This document shows, piece after piece, positions 24,915 through 36,330 of a DNA stretch of 64,000 nucleotides (the stretch's first letter is position 1; each line of letters starts with the position of its first letter). Source of the DNA: Lactuca virosa (lineage: Eukaryota; Streptophyta; Magnoliopsida; Asterales; Asteraceae); NCBI GenBank assembly GCA_928212115.1, contig CAKMRJ010003334.1, positions 17,053,880 through 17,117,879 of the forward strand. The letters are read 5' to 3'. The position numbers and the translations under genes are program-made. Under the pieces are notes generated by a model. The model had not been told where the DNA came from, did no database searches, and saw only the letters and a list, made by a program, of their open reading frames with translations.

Positions 24915-26623
24915 TATGAAATATTAAGGCTAGGATCCAACAACCTATTTATAACTGGAAGAGGGATGCCGTAATCCGAGTATAAAATAGTTGAAGGTAG
25001 GTAAATGACGATTACCAATTCCACCATGAAAAACGAAATAATTTAATTAGGTTTTAATTGGATTTGAAACTCCTAGATCTTTTGAGATTCATTGAACTTT
25101 TCAATGGCATGTTTCAATCTCGAGTGTGCCCTTCAGGTTTGTGACTGGGATGCCGAGGATCACAAAACAAGGTGTGAAGTAACCATGCAAATATACTTGG
25201 TACCCTTAATATTTACCCCTCAATCGATGTGCCGGTTAACCACACGAGCTCCACCGATACTATGATAAATATTAAGTTACCCTTTGCCTACTTTGTTAAA
25301 TCCAGGTTAGTGTGCCGGTTAACCACACACGCTCCACTAACGGTTTAAACAAGTGCAAAGTGTAATTTCATGGATTAGCACCTTATTCACATTTTCCTAA
25401 GTAACTAAGATTGGGAATTAATAAAAGGTTTAGTTACTTAGTATTTATCATTAATACTTTTAATGAAGGGAGATTTATAGTCCTTGTCCTACCTGTTCGG
25501 CTAACGACCCTCCACCAGTCAAGGAAGCGGTGGGTGAGAGTGGACACCCATTAAGCTGCCATTTTATAGGCAACAACCTTATACCCCCCTTATAGACCGG
25601 CTTCGTGAATGAGGCCTACTAATGGTAAGACTGACTTGCTCTTATACACATATATATATATAGATATTAATATATATATATTATTAACTTATAATATTAT
25701 AAAGTATAAGGGTTGAATTTTAACTTTAAAATTCTAAGGGCTTAACTTGGAATTAAGTATTCATTAGAGAAAACTTTTCAAATTCCAAAACTTGAGGGCA
25801 AGTTTTGAAACTATTCAAAACTCTTGGATTTTCATAACTTATGAGTTTTAAGTAAAGCTTTAAAACTTTTAACGAAGAGACTCTTGGACATCCATAACTT
25901 GAGGACAAGTTACAGAGCCATAAAAACTATTTATAAGAAAAGACTCTTCATTTTTTTTGTAACCTAAGGCATATTTATGAGTTTTTTAAGATTCATAAAT
26001 GTGACTTTTCAAATAACTTTAGGACAAGTTACAAAAAAACACATTTTATGAACAACTTTTAGATTAATTAGGATTGAAAACAACTAAAACACAAATTTTT
26101 TTTCCATTAATCTAAACTACTCATAAATCAAGGAAACATAGAACTTTTGGTAATCCATAACTTATGGAGTTAAATGCTTGTTTTATGATGAAACTTTTCA
26201 TGTTCCATAACTTAAGAATAAGTTATGGAATTCTTTAAAACATTAACACCAAATTTTGTAACTCCATAAAAACAATTTTTTTTAAAACCTTTTCATATCC
26301 ATAACTTATGGAGGTTTCAAAACACATAAGATCACAACTTTAAAAAAAAAACTTTTTGAGCTCCAAAATTTTATGACAAAATTTGTAACTCCTTAAAACA
26401 TTTGGATCAAACTTTTAAAACTAATAAAATAATCATATCATTTTATCTTTTACTAAATTTGACCTAATTCAACTCATATAGCAAATGATTCAAATTTTAC
26501 AAATAATTAGTTTTCACAAAACAAGTAATTATCTTAAAATTTGACAAACTTCATGTTTTTTTTTCTTTTTTTTTCCAACTTTGAAAATCAAACATTTGCA
26601 TGAATATAACAGAAAACAACCCA
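24915..26623 (-). mobile_element. Element C 5' leader, rich in hairpins
   Basis: 1.7 kb between gag and the primer binding site. Conserved-loop hairpins lie at 24941-24993, 25129-25172, 25199-25281 and 25277-25365. A second cluster of short perfect hairpins such as CCATAACTTA-AGAA-TAAGTTATGG spans about 25780-26410. No open frame of note. Confidence 0.7.
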
Positions 26624-26637
26624 TGGCTCTGATACCA
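26624..26637 (-). other. Primer binding site, element C
   Basis: TGGCTCTGATACCA on the plus strand is the reverse complement of TGGTATCAGAGCCA, complementary to initiator methionine tRNA. It lies next to the LTR at 26639. Confidence 0.9.
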
Positions 26638-26638
26638 C

Positions 26639-27387
26639 TGTTGGGTTTTAGTATACTACAACATCCTATGGTGCACATAAACCCTAAATACCTTGGATCT
26701 ATGTTTTCTCTATTATACATGCAAATATGACTTTCCAAGATATTACCCTATACTAACATAAATATCATATACTTGGGTAATAAAATAGATAGAATACATA
26801 CCTTTTTTGATGTAACTTGTCTTCATGAAGCTTGAGTGCCTAGTGCCCCAAGTGTGACACCTCAAATGGTTCACACAACACCATGAACACTTGGAATAAC
26901 CTTGAGAATAAGGATACTTGGTTCTCTCTAGTGAAATCGGCCTTGCCCTTTTGTGTTACACACACTAGTGCCCATTTCACCAACCAAGGACATCTTATAT
27001 AGTGTGGAGGATTAGGGTTAAATCCTAATACCCATGACCTTTCATTTCATATGATCCATGGGTTAAACACTCCATGGACTATCCATGAAAGCTTAGCCCA
27101 ACCTAAATGAACTTGGCCCATCACACACATATATCTTAGAGTCCATATTTAATTAGTTCCTTTTGATCACTTAATTAATTATAAATTAATTCTTGATCAA
27201 TACTAATTAAATAATATGATTATATATTAATATATTAGAACTTATAATATATTAATATAAATCACTAGTATCCTTTTTCCTCATCTTGTCTATCCAATTG
27301 TCCCGATGCCATGCAACCCAAATGGACCATGCCGGGTCGGGTCAAGTCTTACAAATTATAGTTATGGACTTAGACATTAATCCAAAA
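26639..27387 (-). mobile_element. Element C 5' LTR
   Basis: 749 bp copy of 19714-20464. The outer terminal CA is mutated to AA. ACTTC, the target duplication partner, follows. Confidence 0.85.
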
Positions 27388-27392
27388 ACTTC

Positions 27393-28085
27393 TTCTAATC
27401 AACAACAACACATGATGGGTCTGAGAAGATCTTGTGTCTGAAACCCATTGGAACCTTTGCAGAGGCACAAGTGTCCATTGAATATTTCTTCAGAAGTTCG
27501 TAAATATATTTCTCTTGATGAAATGAAGATTCCTATGTTGGTCTATTTAACTTGCAGTCCGAGGAAGAAGCTCAATTCACAATTCATACTCATCTGTAAT
27601 CGACTAACCGTTAACTTTGCAAAATCAGCAACCATCATTGGATCAGTTGATCCAAAGATGATGTCGTCGACATATATTTGAACTAACTTGAGATGATTTT
27701 CATTCGATCTTCGGAATAATGTAGGATCAAGAATTCCTCTTTGAAAAACGAAATATTTCAGAAAATCAGTGAGTGTCTCATACCAGGTGCCTGGAGCTTG
27801 ATTGAGGCCATAAACAACTTTTTGAAGTTTGTAACAGTAGTTCGGATATGAAAGATTCACAAACCCAAGAGGCTTTTGAAGATATACTTCAGTATCAAGT
27901 TCACCGTTGAGAAAAGCGCTTTTGACGTCCATTTGGTAAACTTTAAATCCTTTGTGAGCAGCATAATCGAGAAAGATTCGGATAGCTTCAAGACAAACCA
28001 CAGGAGCAAAGGTCTCATCGTAGTCAAGTCCTTTGATCTGAGTAAATCCTTAAGTTTCCATGCCAAATCAGTAATAAACCTGTAG
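27393..28085 (-). pseudogene. Ty1/copia pol fragment: reverse transcriptase
   Basis: Minus-strand frame (main part 27543-28001) with hallmark copia reverse transcriptase motifs: GLDYDETFAPV upstream in another frame, then VYQMDVKSAFLNGELDTEV, KVVYGLNQAPGTW and the catalytic YVDD in IYVDDIIFGST (about 27655-27690). Similarity ends at about 28060-28085. It is the upstream half of the pol relic whose RNase H half is at 19214-19713. Confidence 0.9.
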
Positions 28086-28201
28086 GTGGTTGCCTAGTCA
28101 CAGCTTATGTGGCAATTGATCGTGGTCCACAATGCAACCATTGTTCCCCAAGATTTGACACGTTGTCCATGGACCCATTATAAATACAAAGTGATTCCCT
28201 A

Positions 28202-28568
28202 ATGAGTTCATCCAGCCCACTTGGTTACCCTTATCGGTCTCTTCGTTTGGTCTTCCTCTATTCCCAAAAACCATTTAACCCGGATCATTTCCACACAATG
28301 TATCAACAAACTTTCGCATATAGTGGCCTTCATGAGCTAGATTTGGACATCCCACTTACTAAATACGAACTTCTAGCCATGGAAACCCAAGTGGAAATCA
28401 AGCAGATGAGACAACAGATGTGGTAGGAAAATGATGGCGATGAGGACTGAGCTTCGTGTCATAAGGAATATGTTGAAGGTAATGGTAGCGATTGGGATGA
28501 CTCTCGAACCTGGTGTTGTTTATGGGCTTTTTGGTTGTGGGGGTTGTGGGTGTTATGGGTGGATGTAG
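28202..28568 (+). pseudogene. Possible GRF-zinc-finger/coiled-coil companion gene of the MULE
   Basis: ATG at 28202 follows a TATA-like ATTATAAATAC (about 28180). The 74-codon frame has a spaced pattern resembling a decayed GRF zinc finger (PFNPDHFHTM where the family has an NPGRRF-like core), then a charged helix (ETQVEIKQMRQQMW). After the stop another frame continues MMAMRTELRVIRNML and a hydrophobic Gly/Cys-rich segment. GRF finger, coiled coil and membrane segment is a common layout for second genes of plant MULEs. The cysteines are mostly lost, so this is an inference from layout; it could be unrelated. Confidence 0.4.
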
Positions 28569-29504
28569 TTTGTGGGTCGATGATGGCAATTTTAGGGTTG
28601 TTGGGTTTTAGATTTTGGGGATTTTGGGTGTTTTTTGTGGTTTTTGTTCTAGTGTATTCATCGGCTAGTAATATGATAAGTTTAAGTTTGTTATTAACTA
28701 CTGTAGTTTGATGAATTTAATTGTTTTTTTTGGGGTTTGGATAGTAGAAAACCCTAATGAATCATGTATGTATCACCACTATTGTATGTATTTTGGTTTG
28801 GTACAGAATGAAAACTGTATTCTACTATATTTTCATGTTAAATTTTGTGTTTACGATTATCTATTGATGTTATAAACTGTATCGTGGCTTGTATGTTTAT
28901 TTGTGCAAAGGTAGATTCGTGGTTAAGCTTGTATGTTGATAACCAACAGATTGTGTTTAGATGGATGATGACAAAGTACAAACAAAAGAACAATGCTATT
29001 TTAGGTTTATTCTAATTTTTGTGTTTGGATGATAGAATTTGTATTAGGGTATATGAAAGTACATGGGGATGATGGTTTCTATTTTGTAAAAGTCAAATTA
29101 CAAACCAAAGTGCAATGCTATTTTAGGTTTATTCTAATTATTCTATCCGGATGTTAGATTTTTTGTATTATGGTAGATGGGAGTACACGGGGATGGTTTC
29201 TATTTCGTAACAATCAAATTATATACCAAAGTAAAATGTTATTTTCAGTGTAATGTTAAGTGTGTATTAGGTTTTGGACAAGAGTCAAAGTAGAATGTTT
29301 ATTTGGGTGTATAGTAGGTAATTGTCAACATACAAAGTACATTGTTTTTATTTAACCACACACTTACAAACAAAATAAGAGCATAACTAGACCATAACTA
29401 TTGTAACCATGACAACATAAAACACACACATGTAAACATATCCAGTAGTAGTAAATTAGCAAACAACTCTCATACTCCATAACCACTCCATAACAATAAT
29501 AAAT
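28569..29504. other. Non-coding A/T-rich stretch with a 120-bp repeat
   Basis: No gene seen. Between about 28970 and 29270 a unit of roughly 120 bp recurs two to three times; recognisable pieces are TGCTATTTTAGGTTTATTC and GGGGATG...GGTTTCTATTT. It lies between the putative GRF-like gene and the 3' end of the convergent transposase. Confidence 0.6.
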
Positions 29505-29957
29505 CTAATCCAAATCCAGTAGTTTGGATGAGCTATCTCCTTCACCATTTTTTCCTTGGACCTTTTTTGCCAACCTTTTCTTTAGTATCTTCTCTGACTT
29601 TTTCCTTAATTTTATTGTAACTTCTTGTTGACCCTTTCCATTTTTCACACCACTTCCACTTGCTTCTTGACCCTTTCCTTATTTTACACCACATCCTTCT
29701 TTATCTTGACCCTTCCTTTTTTTCACACCACTACCATCTGCATCTTCACCCTTCCTTTTTTTAACACCACTACCACCTGCATCTTGACTCTTCCTTTTTT
29801 TATCTGGCATTTTGGGGGACTTGTCACTGCATCACAAGGTGACTTGTTGTGCACTGTCTTGTTACAAACGCCACATTCAATCCTTTTTCTTGCCTTTGAT
29901 ACTTTGTGTGATCCATTAACCTCTATATTGTCCCTCTTCCTCTTAATAGTGGGTCTA
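29505..29957 (-). pseudogene. MULE transposase, C-terminal part (zinc knuckle and Lys-rich tail)
   Basis: The minus strand downstream of the solo LTR encodes IKRKRDN, then a C-x2-C-x4-H-x4-C knuckle (CGVCNKTVHNKSPC, about 29855-29895), the usual C-terminal feature of MuDR/MULE transposases. About four copies of a 45-50 bp repeat follow, encoding a unit like KKRKGEDADGSGV, ending SSKLLDLD and a stop at 29505-29507. Reading needs at least one frame correction and passes a stop in the repeats. Confidence 0.75.
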
Positions 29958-30285
29958 TGAAGTTACGATTTTATCGAGTATGAATTACGAGATCATAGTA
30001 AAGTAAGAATTAAGAACACAACAACTAAACAGAATCTGTTTGGCTCGATTACGCTTTCAATGAATCCAGAGAAAACTCAGAGAATACAATGTGAATGCAA
30101 AAAGCTTCTCTAACTCTAGTATTCATCCCATATATATAGGGATAACGAAAGAGTACAAAAAATATAAGGGACTAATACACTTAAGCTTCGATACAAAATG
30201 CCCTTATAATAAATAACAAACAAAACATTCGATACTAAGAATGACCTAGACTACCTTCGACATCTCACAACATTTGACCTCAACA
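29958..30285 (-). mobile_element. Solo LTR (328 bp) inside the MULE transposase
   Basis: Begins TGAAGTTACG and ends CCTCAACA on the plus strand, flanked by GTCTA (29953-29957) and GTCTC (30286-30290), a 5-bp target duplication with one mismatch. It has a TATA-like ATATATATAGG at 30131. Removing it with one target copy rejoins the transposase frame across the PGRP-like motif. Orientation is inferred from the TGTTGAGG start read on the minus strand. Confidence 0.75.
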
Positions 30286-30290
30286 GTCTC

Positions 30291-30966
30291 CCTGGCATCT
30301 TCATTTTCAATAAAGGCAATGGTGCTATGTAGGCTATTGTGGGCCACATTGCACTCCCATTCATACTTCTTATTGAGTACTTATATGTGTTTCGATATAT
30401 GGTTGCACGAAATAAAGGATTAACAAATGCCTCCACATTCATGTTTACATAAGAAATGGCTGCCACTGAATGAACTCAACCATACCCATTCAGCTGTCAT
30501 GCCCTACAAGTACGTATTTTCTTATCCAAATCAACACCATATGACTCTCCTAAGTTTCTTGTTTCAAAGGTATTTAGTCCACTAGGCAGCACTTGCCAAT
30601 ACCTACAATTAAACACAGTTAGTATGAGTATAAGCTACTATGGTAGAAAATGAGTGGCAAAAAAAATCAAACCTTTAGCGGATCTTCAATTCATTTATTG
30701 AAAACTTTATGTTTGGATATACATATAAACATCCCCATCCACTACCTTTCATTCTCAAACTACAAATCATCTGCATCACATATAGCCTTATATCCTCCAA
30801 AATAAATAATAATAATGGGCTTCTTCCTTGCATCCAAGATAACATTCTTAAAGCTTTCAGAAAATCCGTTCTCAATAGCATCACACCCCCCCCCCCATTT
30901 TTCTGTTTGAAAGAATGCTATATACCATGACTTTGGATTCCTTCCCGTAAGATGCACATATACAGC
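30291..30966 (-). pseudogene. MULE transposase, middle part (post-catalytic to SWIM region)
   Basis: Minus-strand segments read NPKSWYIAFFQTEKW (about 30910), AIENGFSESFKNVI (about 30850), KPIIIIYFGGYKA and, in another frame, LEDIRLYVM. These match the conserved region after the MULE catalytic domain. A region near 30470-30600 corresponds to the SWIM-finger area, and AYIAPLPLLKMKMPGR (about 30290-30350) leads to the C-terminal part. At least two frameshifts and several stops make it non-functional. It is separated from the N-terminal part by the hAT-like insertion. Confidence 0.8.
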
Positions 30967-31364
30967 TAGGGATGTTATTCGGGTCGGAACCGGACCGAAC
31001 CGACCAACCGAACCGATTAACCAATACGGGTTCGGTTCGGGTATTAATCGGTTCGGTCCGGTTATTGCCCGAATAACATGTACAAGATGATTAAGGACCT
31101 AATATAACTGGAAAAAAAAACCGAATAAACTGTATTAGGATTCTATAACCCGAATAACCTGAATAATAGAATAAAAATATAATTTTAAACATCTACGTAA
31201 GACATTCAAAGACTAACATAACACAATAACACATTGAAAGAATAACATTTACATAGTAGATTAACATACTGAGAATTAATTTCTTACTTGAGTTTCTTAA
31301 GTTGGAGCCTAATTTTCCATGACTAGACAAAATAGGAATTCATGAATCCTTAGAGACAATAGGA

Positions 31365-32237
31365 TGTTGGGTTTTAGTTCAACATTAGTTTCTAAAAACT
31401 CTTATCATGGAAAACGGAAGACTTTAAATTTCGAACATAACATAAACATTTTATACCCACCAAAGATCATCTTGAAAGTTTTAGAAAGATTTAAACACCA
31501 ACCAAAGAAAGGATGAAGAAATAACAACCTTTGTTGTTCTTTGGGTCCTCTTGGGAGGCTTGGAGGTTGATGAAGAATATGGAACCTTTGAGACACCAAA
31601 ATGAAGCCAACTTGATGTAGATGCTAGTCAAAACTCTTAGGCTTTAATTCCATATCCAAATATGATTTAAATAAAGCAAAATGCAAGCAAGTAATCTTCT
31701 AACACTTCTTTGCAAGAGAGAATATGAAAGAGTAGGGAGCTACGGTTTTGGTGAGTAAAAATGAAGGGATGAAAGCCTTCATAAAGCTAAATCATTACCC
31801 AAGGGTTCTTAACACCTTAAGCACCCCATACCCTAAAGACTACATGTTTCTCATGCCTTTTAAGCCATGCTTACTTTCTCTTATTATATTCAAAAGAGCA
31901 TGTCTTGTTTCCTAGAAACTAGCTCATCCTTTTTTTATAAATAAAAGAGAAGAGAAGTTTATAAAATTTTTATAACTCTTTATAAGATATAAACTTTAAC
32001 TTTACATAACTTAATAAATCATACCATATGATATATATTATGTTACTTGCTAATGAAAATTAGTATTTCCAAGAAATAAATAATTTCCAATTAATTATAA
32101 GTTTATTGAATATTTATTAAAATCAATTTCTAATAAATAATCAATTATATCAAGTTATTGTTAGTGTGACCCATTAGTATCATATGTTAATTAGCAATAT
32201 CACTTTAATATGATTCTTCAGCATACTAGATCTTTCA
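31365..32237 (-). mobile_element. Element D 3' LTR
   Basis: 873 bp. It lacks a segment of about 50 bp and the TA microsatellite (about 38826-38875) present in the 5' copy. Polypurine tract ATCTCCCACTTGCGC (plus-strand view) adjoins at 32238. Confidence 0.85.
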
Positions 32238-35200
32238 ATCTCCCACTTGCGCAAGATTCATATTAGACTGATATAGACAGTGGTGAACGTCTAGCAACAT
32301 TTCACTGCCCCCAACAACATATGACTTTGTTCCATTCTATCAACACCCAATTCCCAAAATCTCAAAGGTATAATTGGTGTATAAGGTAAGTTTATCAGCT
32401 ATCCCTTTGTTGCAGACATCATGTTGAACATGAGATACGAATCGCGATCAATCTTATTAGTTGTTCAACTTTTGTTAAGGCGCCTTATATGTCTAACTCT
32501 CAACACATAAAAGGAACAAATCCCATCTTGACTACATAAGCCTCTTGCATAGTTTACACCATACTTGAAAATGGATTTTATAACTGCCCGGTTAAGGAAC
32601 ATCTTTTGACCATATCAAAGCATAGTACTCCGTACACTTAAGTCCCACTATGTATCTCAGGTGTTAAGGATACAAAGATAGTACCTTTTAATCAAGTATC
32701 ATTTATGATAGCGATCCATGAGATGATCTTGATGCGGGTCAGTTCAATACTAGTTCTCTGACAAGTACCTATAAAACTTGGTTACAACCACTTGCCTACT
32801 TTAATCTAGTGAGAGTCAACCAATCCAATTCATATTAGTCTTACTTTATAATTTCTCCCACAATTATAACCGACTATGAACCTTTAGAATAATAACATTA
32901 TTCATGGATTAAACATGTTAATATAGAACACAACAAGTATTAATGTGATGACTATATCCCAAAATATCATAACATTATCTAAGAGTTGTTATAATGTTCC
33001 AATATCCAAACACCAAATCCAAATCAAAATCTCATTTCTAGAATAATAAAGTCTTACAGCTGAAGTGTGACCATTCATACTTAGCTCAAAAGAATGACTT
33101 TATCAATTGGTCTGACAAAATTTAATTTCTGTGAATACTATCATCTCCATACTTAACTTTACTCTAAGTATAGTTAAATATCTTGGAGAATACGATTGGT
33201 GTTCTTTCGTGACATAGAGTCTCTTAGCTTGATTAAGTATACTCTCGAAGTCACAAAGATTTCTATGTGATCCTTGAATGGCAAAGATCAACATAGTTTT
33301 TCAATGATCTCATTCATCCAATCATATTTGAATTCAACTTCTAAAGTAGTGTATTCTTATTTTGTAGTAGATTGTGTTGTTATGTTTTGCTTGGGCCTCA
33401 TTCCAACAAAACGTATTCTTCATTCCATAATGTAATGAAGTCAAAATCCAATTATAATTCATAATTATTTATATATGTTTAGAAATTCACATCTTGTGTA
33501 GCTCTTTCCGTAAAGATCCTTTCTAAACTGATTATCTCATATACATTCTCTTAGTTTTTCTAAAGTACTCTTAGAATGCTCTCTTAGTCATCTGGTGACT
33601 TAACCATGTATTCAATTAGTATCATATGACATGCTTACAGCATGATCATATACCATGTTCTATGCATAATATGGTGTAAATGATGAATTTATTTTCCAAG
33701 AAAATGAAATATAAATCATTTCATCTAGTTCAAACCTATGAGCTAGGTACTTTTGAGGATAGCTCAAAATGGTGCCATATGACAATGCCAAGAATTCTCC
33801 AAAAGAATCTTGTGTCTTGACCCATTTAAGATATTGCCAACATATGCATTAATACATAAAACCTTTAACATTTATTTTATCTATCCCTTATAGATTTCAC
33901 ATTCCAAGAATGTATCTTCTCCTTTCTAAGTCTTTTATTTTAGAAACATCTTCCGAGTCAAGATGAAAACGACCCTGCTTAGTCAGAATGTGATTTCAAA
34001 AAATTAAGTATGGCTCATTCATAAAAGATTAGGAATGTCACTATACTCCCACTAGTTCCTAGTAAACACACATGTTCTATTCATTTTGATATAAAAACAT
34101 ACCTTGTGGTTTTACATTAAAATGATGATTGCAACATTGAGATGTTTGCTTTATATCCACAAGTGGATCTCAAGCTCTACACATTTTTTTAGGATAACAT
34201 GGATTAAGAAAACCTCCAAGCCAATCTATATAGATAACTTCTAGTAGATGTCTATTAGAAAAAGCGGTCTTTCTTGAAATCTATTTACTATATCTTATAT
34301 TAAGAATATGAATTTATAGTAAATAATATCTCTGTTGATCTAATCATAGCTACTTGTGAAAAAGGTTTTATCACAATCAATGTCATGAGTATGATGAGGA
34401 TCATAGTCAATGACATGAGTATGAGAAAATCCTTTACTACAAGTCTTGCTTTAAATGTGTATGGTTATCCATGTAACTTATTCTTTCTAGAAGAAACATT
34501 TACTCCTTCTAGCCTTGCTATAGGGAAAAATTTTAATCAAGCCCATACTTGATTCTCATACATGGATTACATCTCATGTTCATGACTCTAAGTCATTTAT
34601 TAGATTCAAGATCTGACATAGCATCTTGGTATTTGATGGATTTTCCAAAAACCATCAATTAAAGATCATCAATGAGAGATTCCACATTTCTCAAGTCATG
34701 GATGATTTCTACCACTAATGTGAACAATTTGTGTTTGTGAATAGCTATTATTCAAGTTTAATAACCCTTGTTAAAACTAGTGCCAACTATTACTACATAA
34801 GGTTATGATTCTTGAGCTGCTTCAAGTTCCATGTACCTTCCACTCGCTTTGTCATTAGAAGCTTGCTTTCTACTAACTTAGCTTTCACAATAGTAAGACA
34901 ACTTATTCTTGGTGGGTTTGCATATAATAATCTAAGCCACATTTAGAGTATTATACAACTATGTATTTAGTAGATTTTGGGTTTAGAAGCTTTAGTCCAA
35001 CATTGGCTTCAAATCCACAAAACATTAAGTAAGATGAGGATGGAGCCTTTCCATACTAAGTCTTATAAAGTGTTTAATCTACTTATTAGTTGGTATTTGT
35101 ACTCAAGGTACAATTAATAGTGTTATATGTGTTATCCCATGGAAATAAAAGTGGGATATTTCTACCGATTAGAAAGTAAATCATACCAAGTAAGATTTAA

Positions 35201-35934
35201 TTCATCTTTTATTATCATGAAGGCCTTAGATAGTTCTTACTGGCTTGTATCTTGTGCTTAATCTCAGACAGCCATTAGAAAGGAAGTCATACACCAAAGT
35301 TTATAGTTCCTTAATAAGTATTTTCTCTACACTTTAGTCAAAATATCATTAGGAACCTTTTATATATAAATAAGATTTACATATGTCAAATAAACTACAT
35401 TATTTGCCTTCAAATATCCTTTTCTTGAAGTTAGAATATGTGAATGACATTTATATAATAAAGATAACAATGTCAAAGATGAGTTTGATTTAAAACAAGT
35501 TTAAGTCAAAAGTTCTTGTATATAACTTAATTTCATTTATAAAATGTTGATATTTACTTTATAATTCTATTAAGAGATTTGGTCTCATAAATAGAAGTTA
35601 ATCATTTCAGAATATGAATATTATTGTTATGAAAAAACGATTAAGTAAATTATCAAACATTTGAATAAAATAATTGAGACATAAATTTAGATATGCTAAA
35701 TTAAAACATACATTGTTCCAAAACAAGTATTGTTTTACATTACAATTACTTTATGTTCTAAGCATAAATATAATGAACTAAGCTTCGAGAGTGTAGCTCC
35801 AACTTGGTTGTGCTCAGCTTGTTACTCTTCAATAAATATCTGCAATCCATTTACAAATATTAGATTAAAATTTAAGTACCATGTACCTAAGTGTTATATG
35901 AAAAATATGAGTTATATCCAGTAGATACCAGAAG
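32238..35934 (-). mobile_element. Element D internal region without recognisable genes
   Basis: 3.7 kb, very A/T-rich, with no enzyme motifs on either strand. Polypurine-like CTCCCAC motifs recur at about 32864 and 34045. Short frames (for example 33103-33294 minus) have no family features. Confidence 0.55.
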
Positions 35935-36330
35935 TACTAGTCTCTTCCAGACTTTCTTTCCAAATAAGAGGAACAAATCCTCTTCCAGTGTCCAGTTTCT
36001 CCACAAAAGAAGCAAGATTCATCTATGTGGGCTTTAATAGATTTCTTGGGCTTAAATGTGTTCAGTCCATAAAACATAGGCCTCTTGGATCACACAAGGT
36101 GATTCTTTTTGGCCATGTACCTTTCCTAGTTTGATGTTAGAGACATCTTTAGCATCACAGTGATACCTTTACTAGGTATCATGTTCAGGCTTATTGCTCC
36201 AAGCAAACAGTTTAGGATTAGGACCTTTAAGTGTATACAATTTCATATCTTTCACGAGATTGTCTCTTAAGACATGAACCCATTCATTGAAGTTGTATCT
36301 AGTGGATGTTATTGTTTCACTAAGTCATTA
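35935..36330 (-). pseudogene. gag: Element D gag relic: N-terminal piece plus zinc knuckle
   Basis: The minus strand has YNFNEWVHVLRDNL and KLYTLKG (about 36220-36310), the start of a copia gag. Only about 150 bp later (at lower coordinates) comes an intact-looking knuckle CFFCGETGHWKRIC (about 35970-36015). A full-length family member has several hundred bases of capsid between these, so the core is deleted. Stops and frameshifts interrupt the rest. Confidence 0.65.

Larger units (their letters stand above)
19714..27387 (-). mobile_element. Element C: non-autonomous copia-type LTR element
   Basis: LTRs at 19714-20464 (3') and 26639-27387 (5') begin TGTTGGGTTTTAGT and end TTAATCCAACA (the right copy has AA for CA). 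The primer binding site at 26624-26637 puts the element on the minus strand. The target duplication is ACTTA (19709-19713) / ACTTC (27388-27392), one mismatch. A damaged gag is the only coding content; no enzyme domain was found in 7.7 kb. It is inserted in older copia pol sequence. Its leader and internal regions hold several hairpins with conserved loops (see findings). Confidence 0.85.

Noticed and set aside
28086..28200. Possible left terminal inverted repeat of the MULE
   Set aside because: I compared it with 41280-41560 in reverse complement and found no convincing match, so no terminus is annotated.
29625..29960. Plus-strand frame with repeated FHTT/LTLPFF units
   Set aside because: Antisense of the lysine-rich repeats at the MULE transposase C-terminus.
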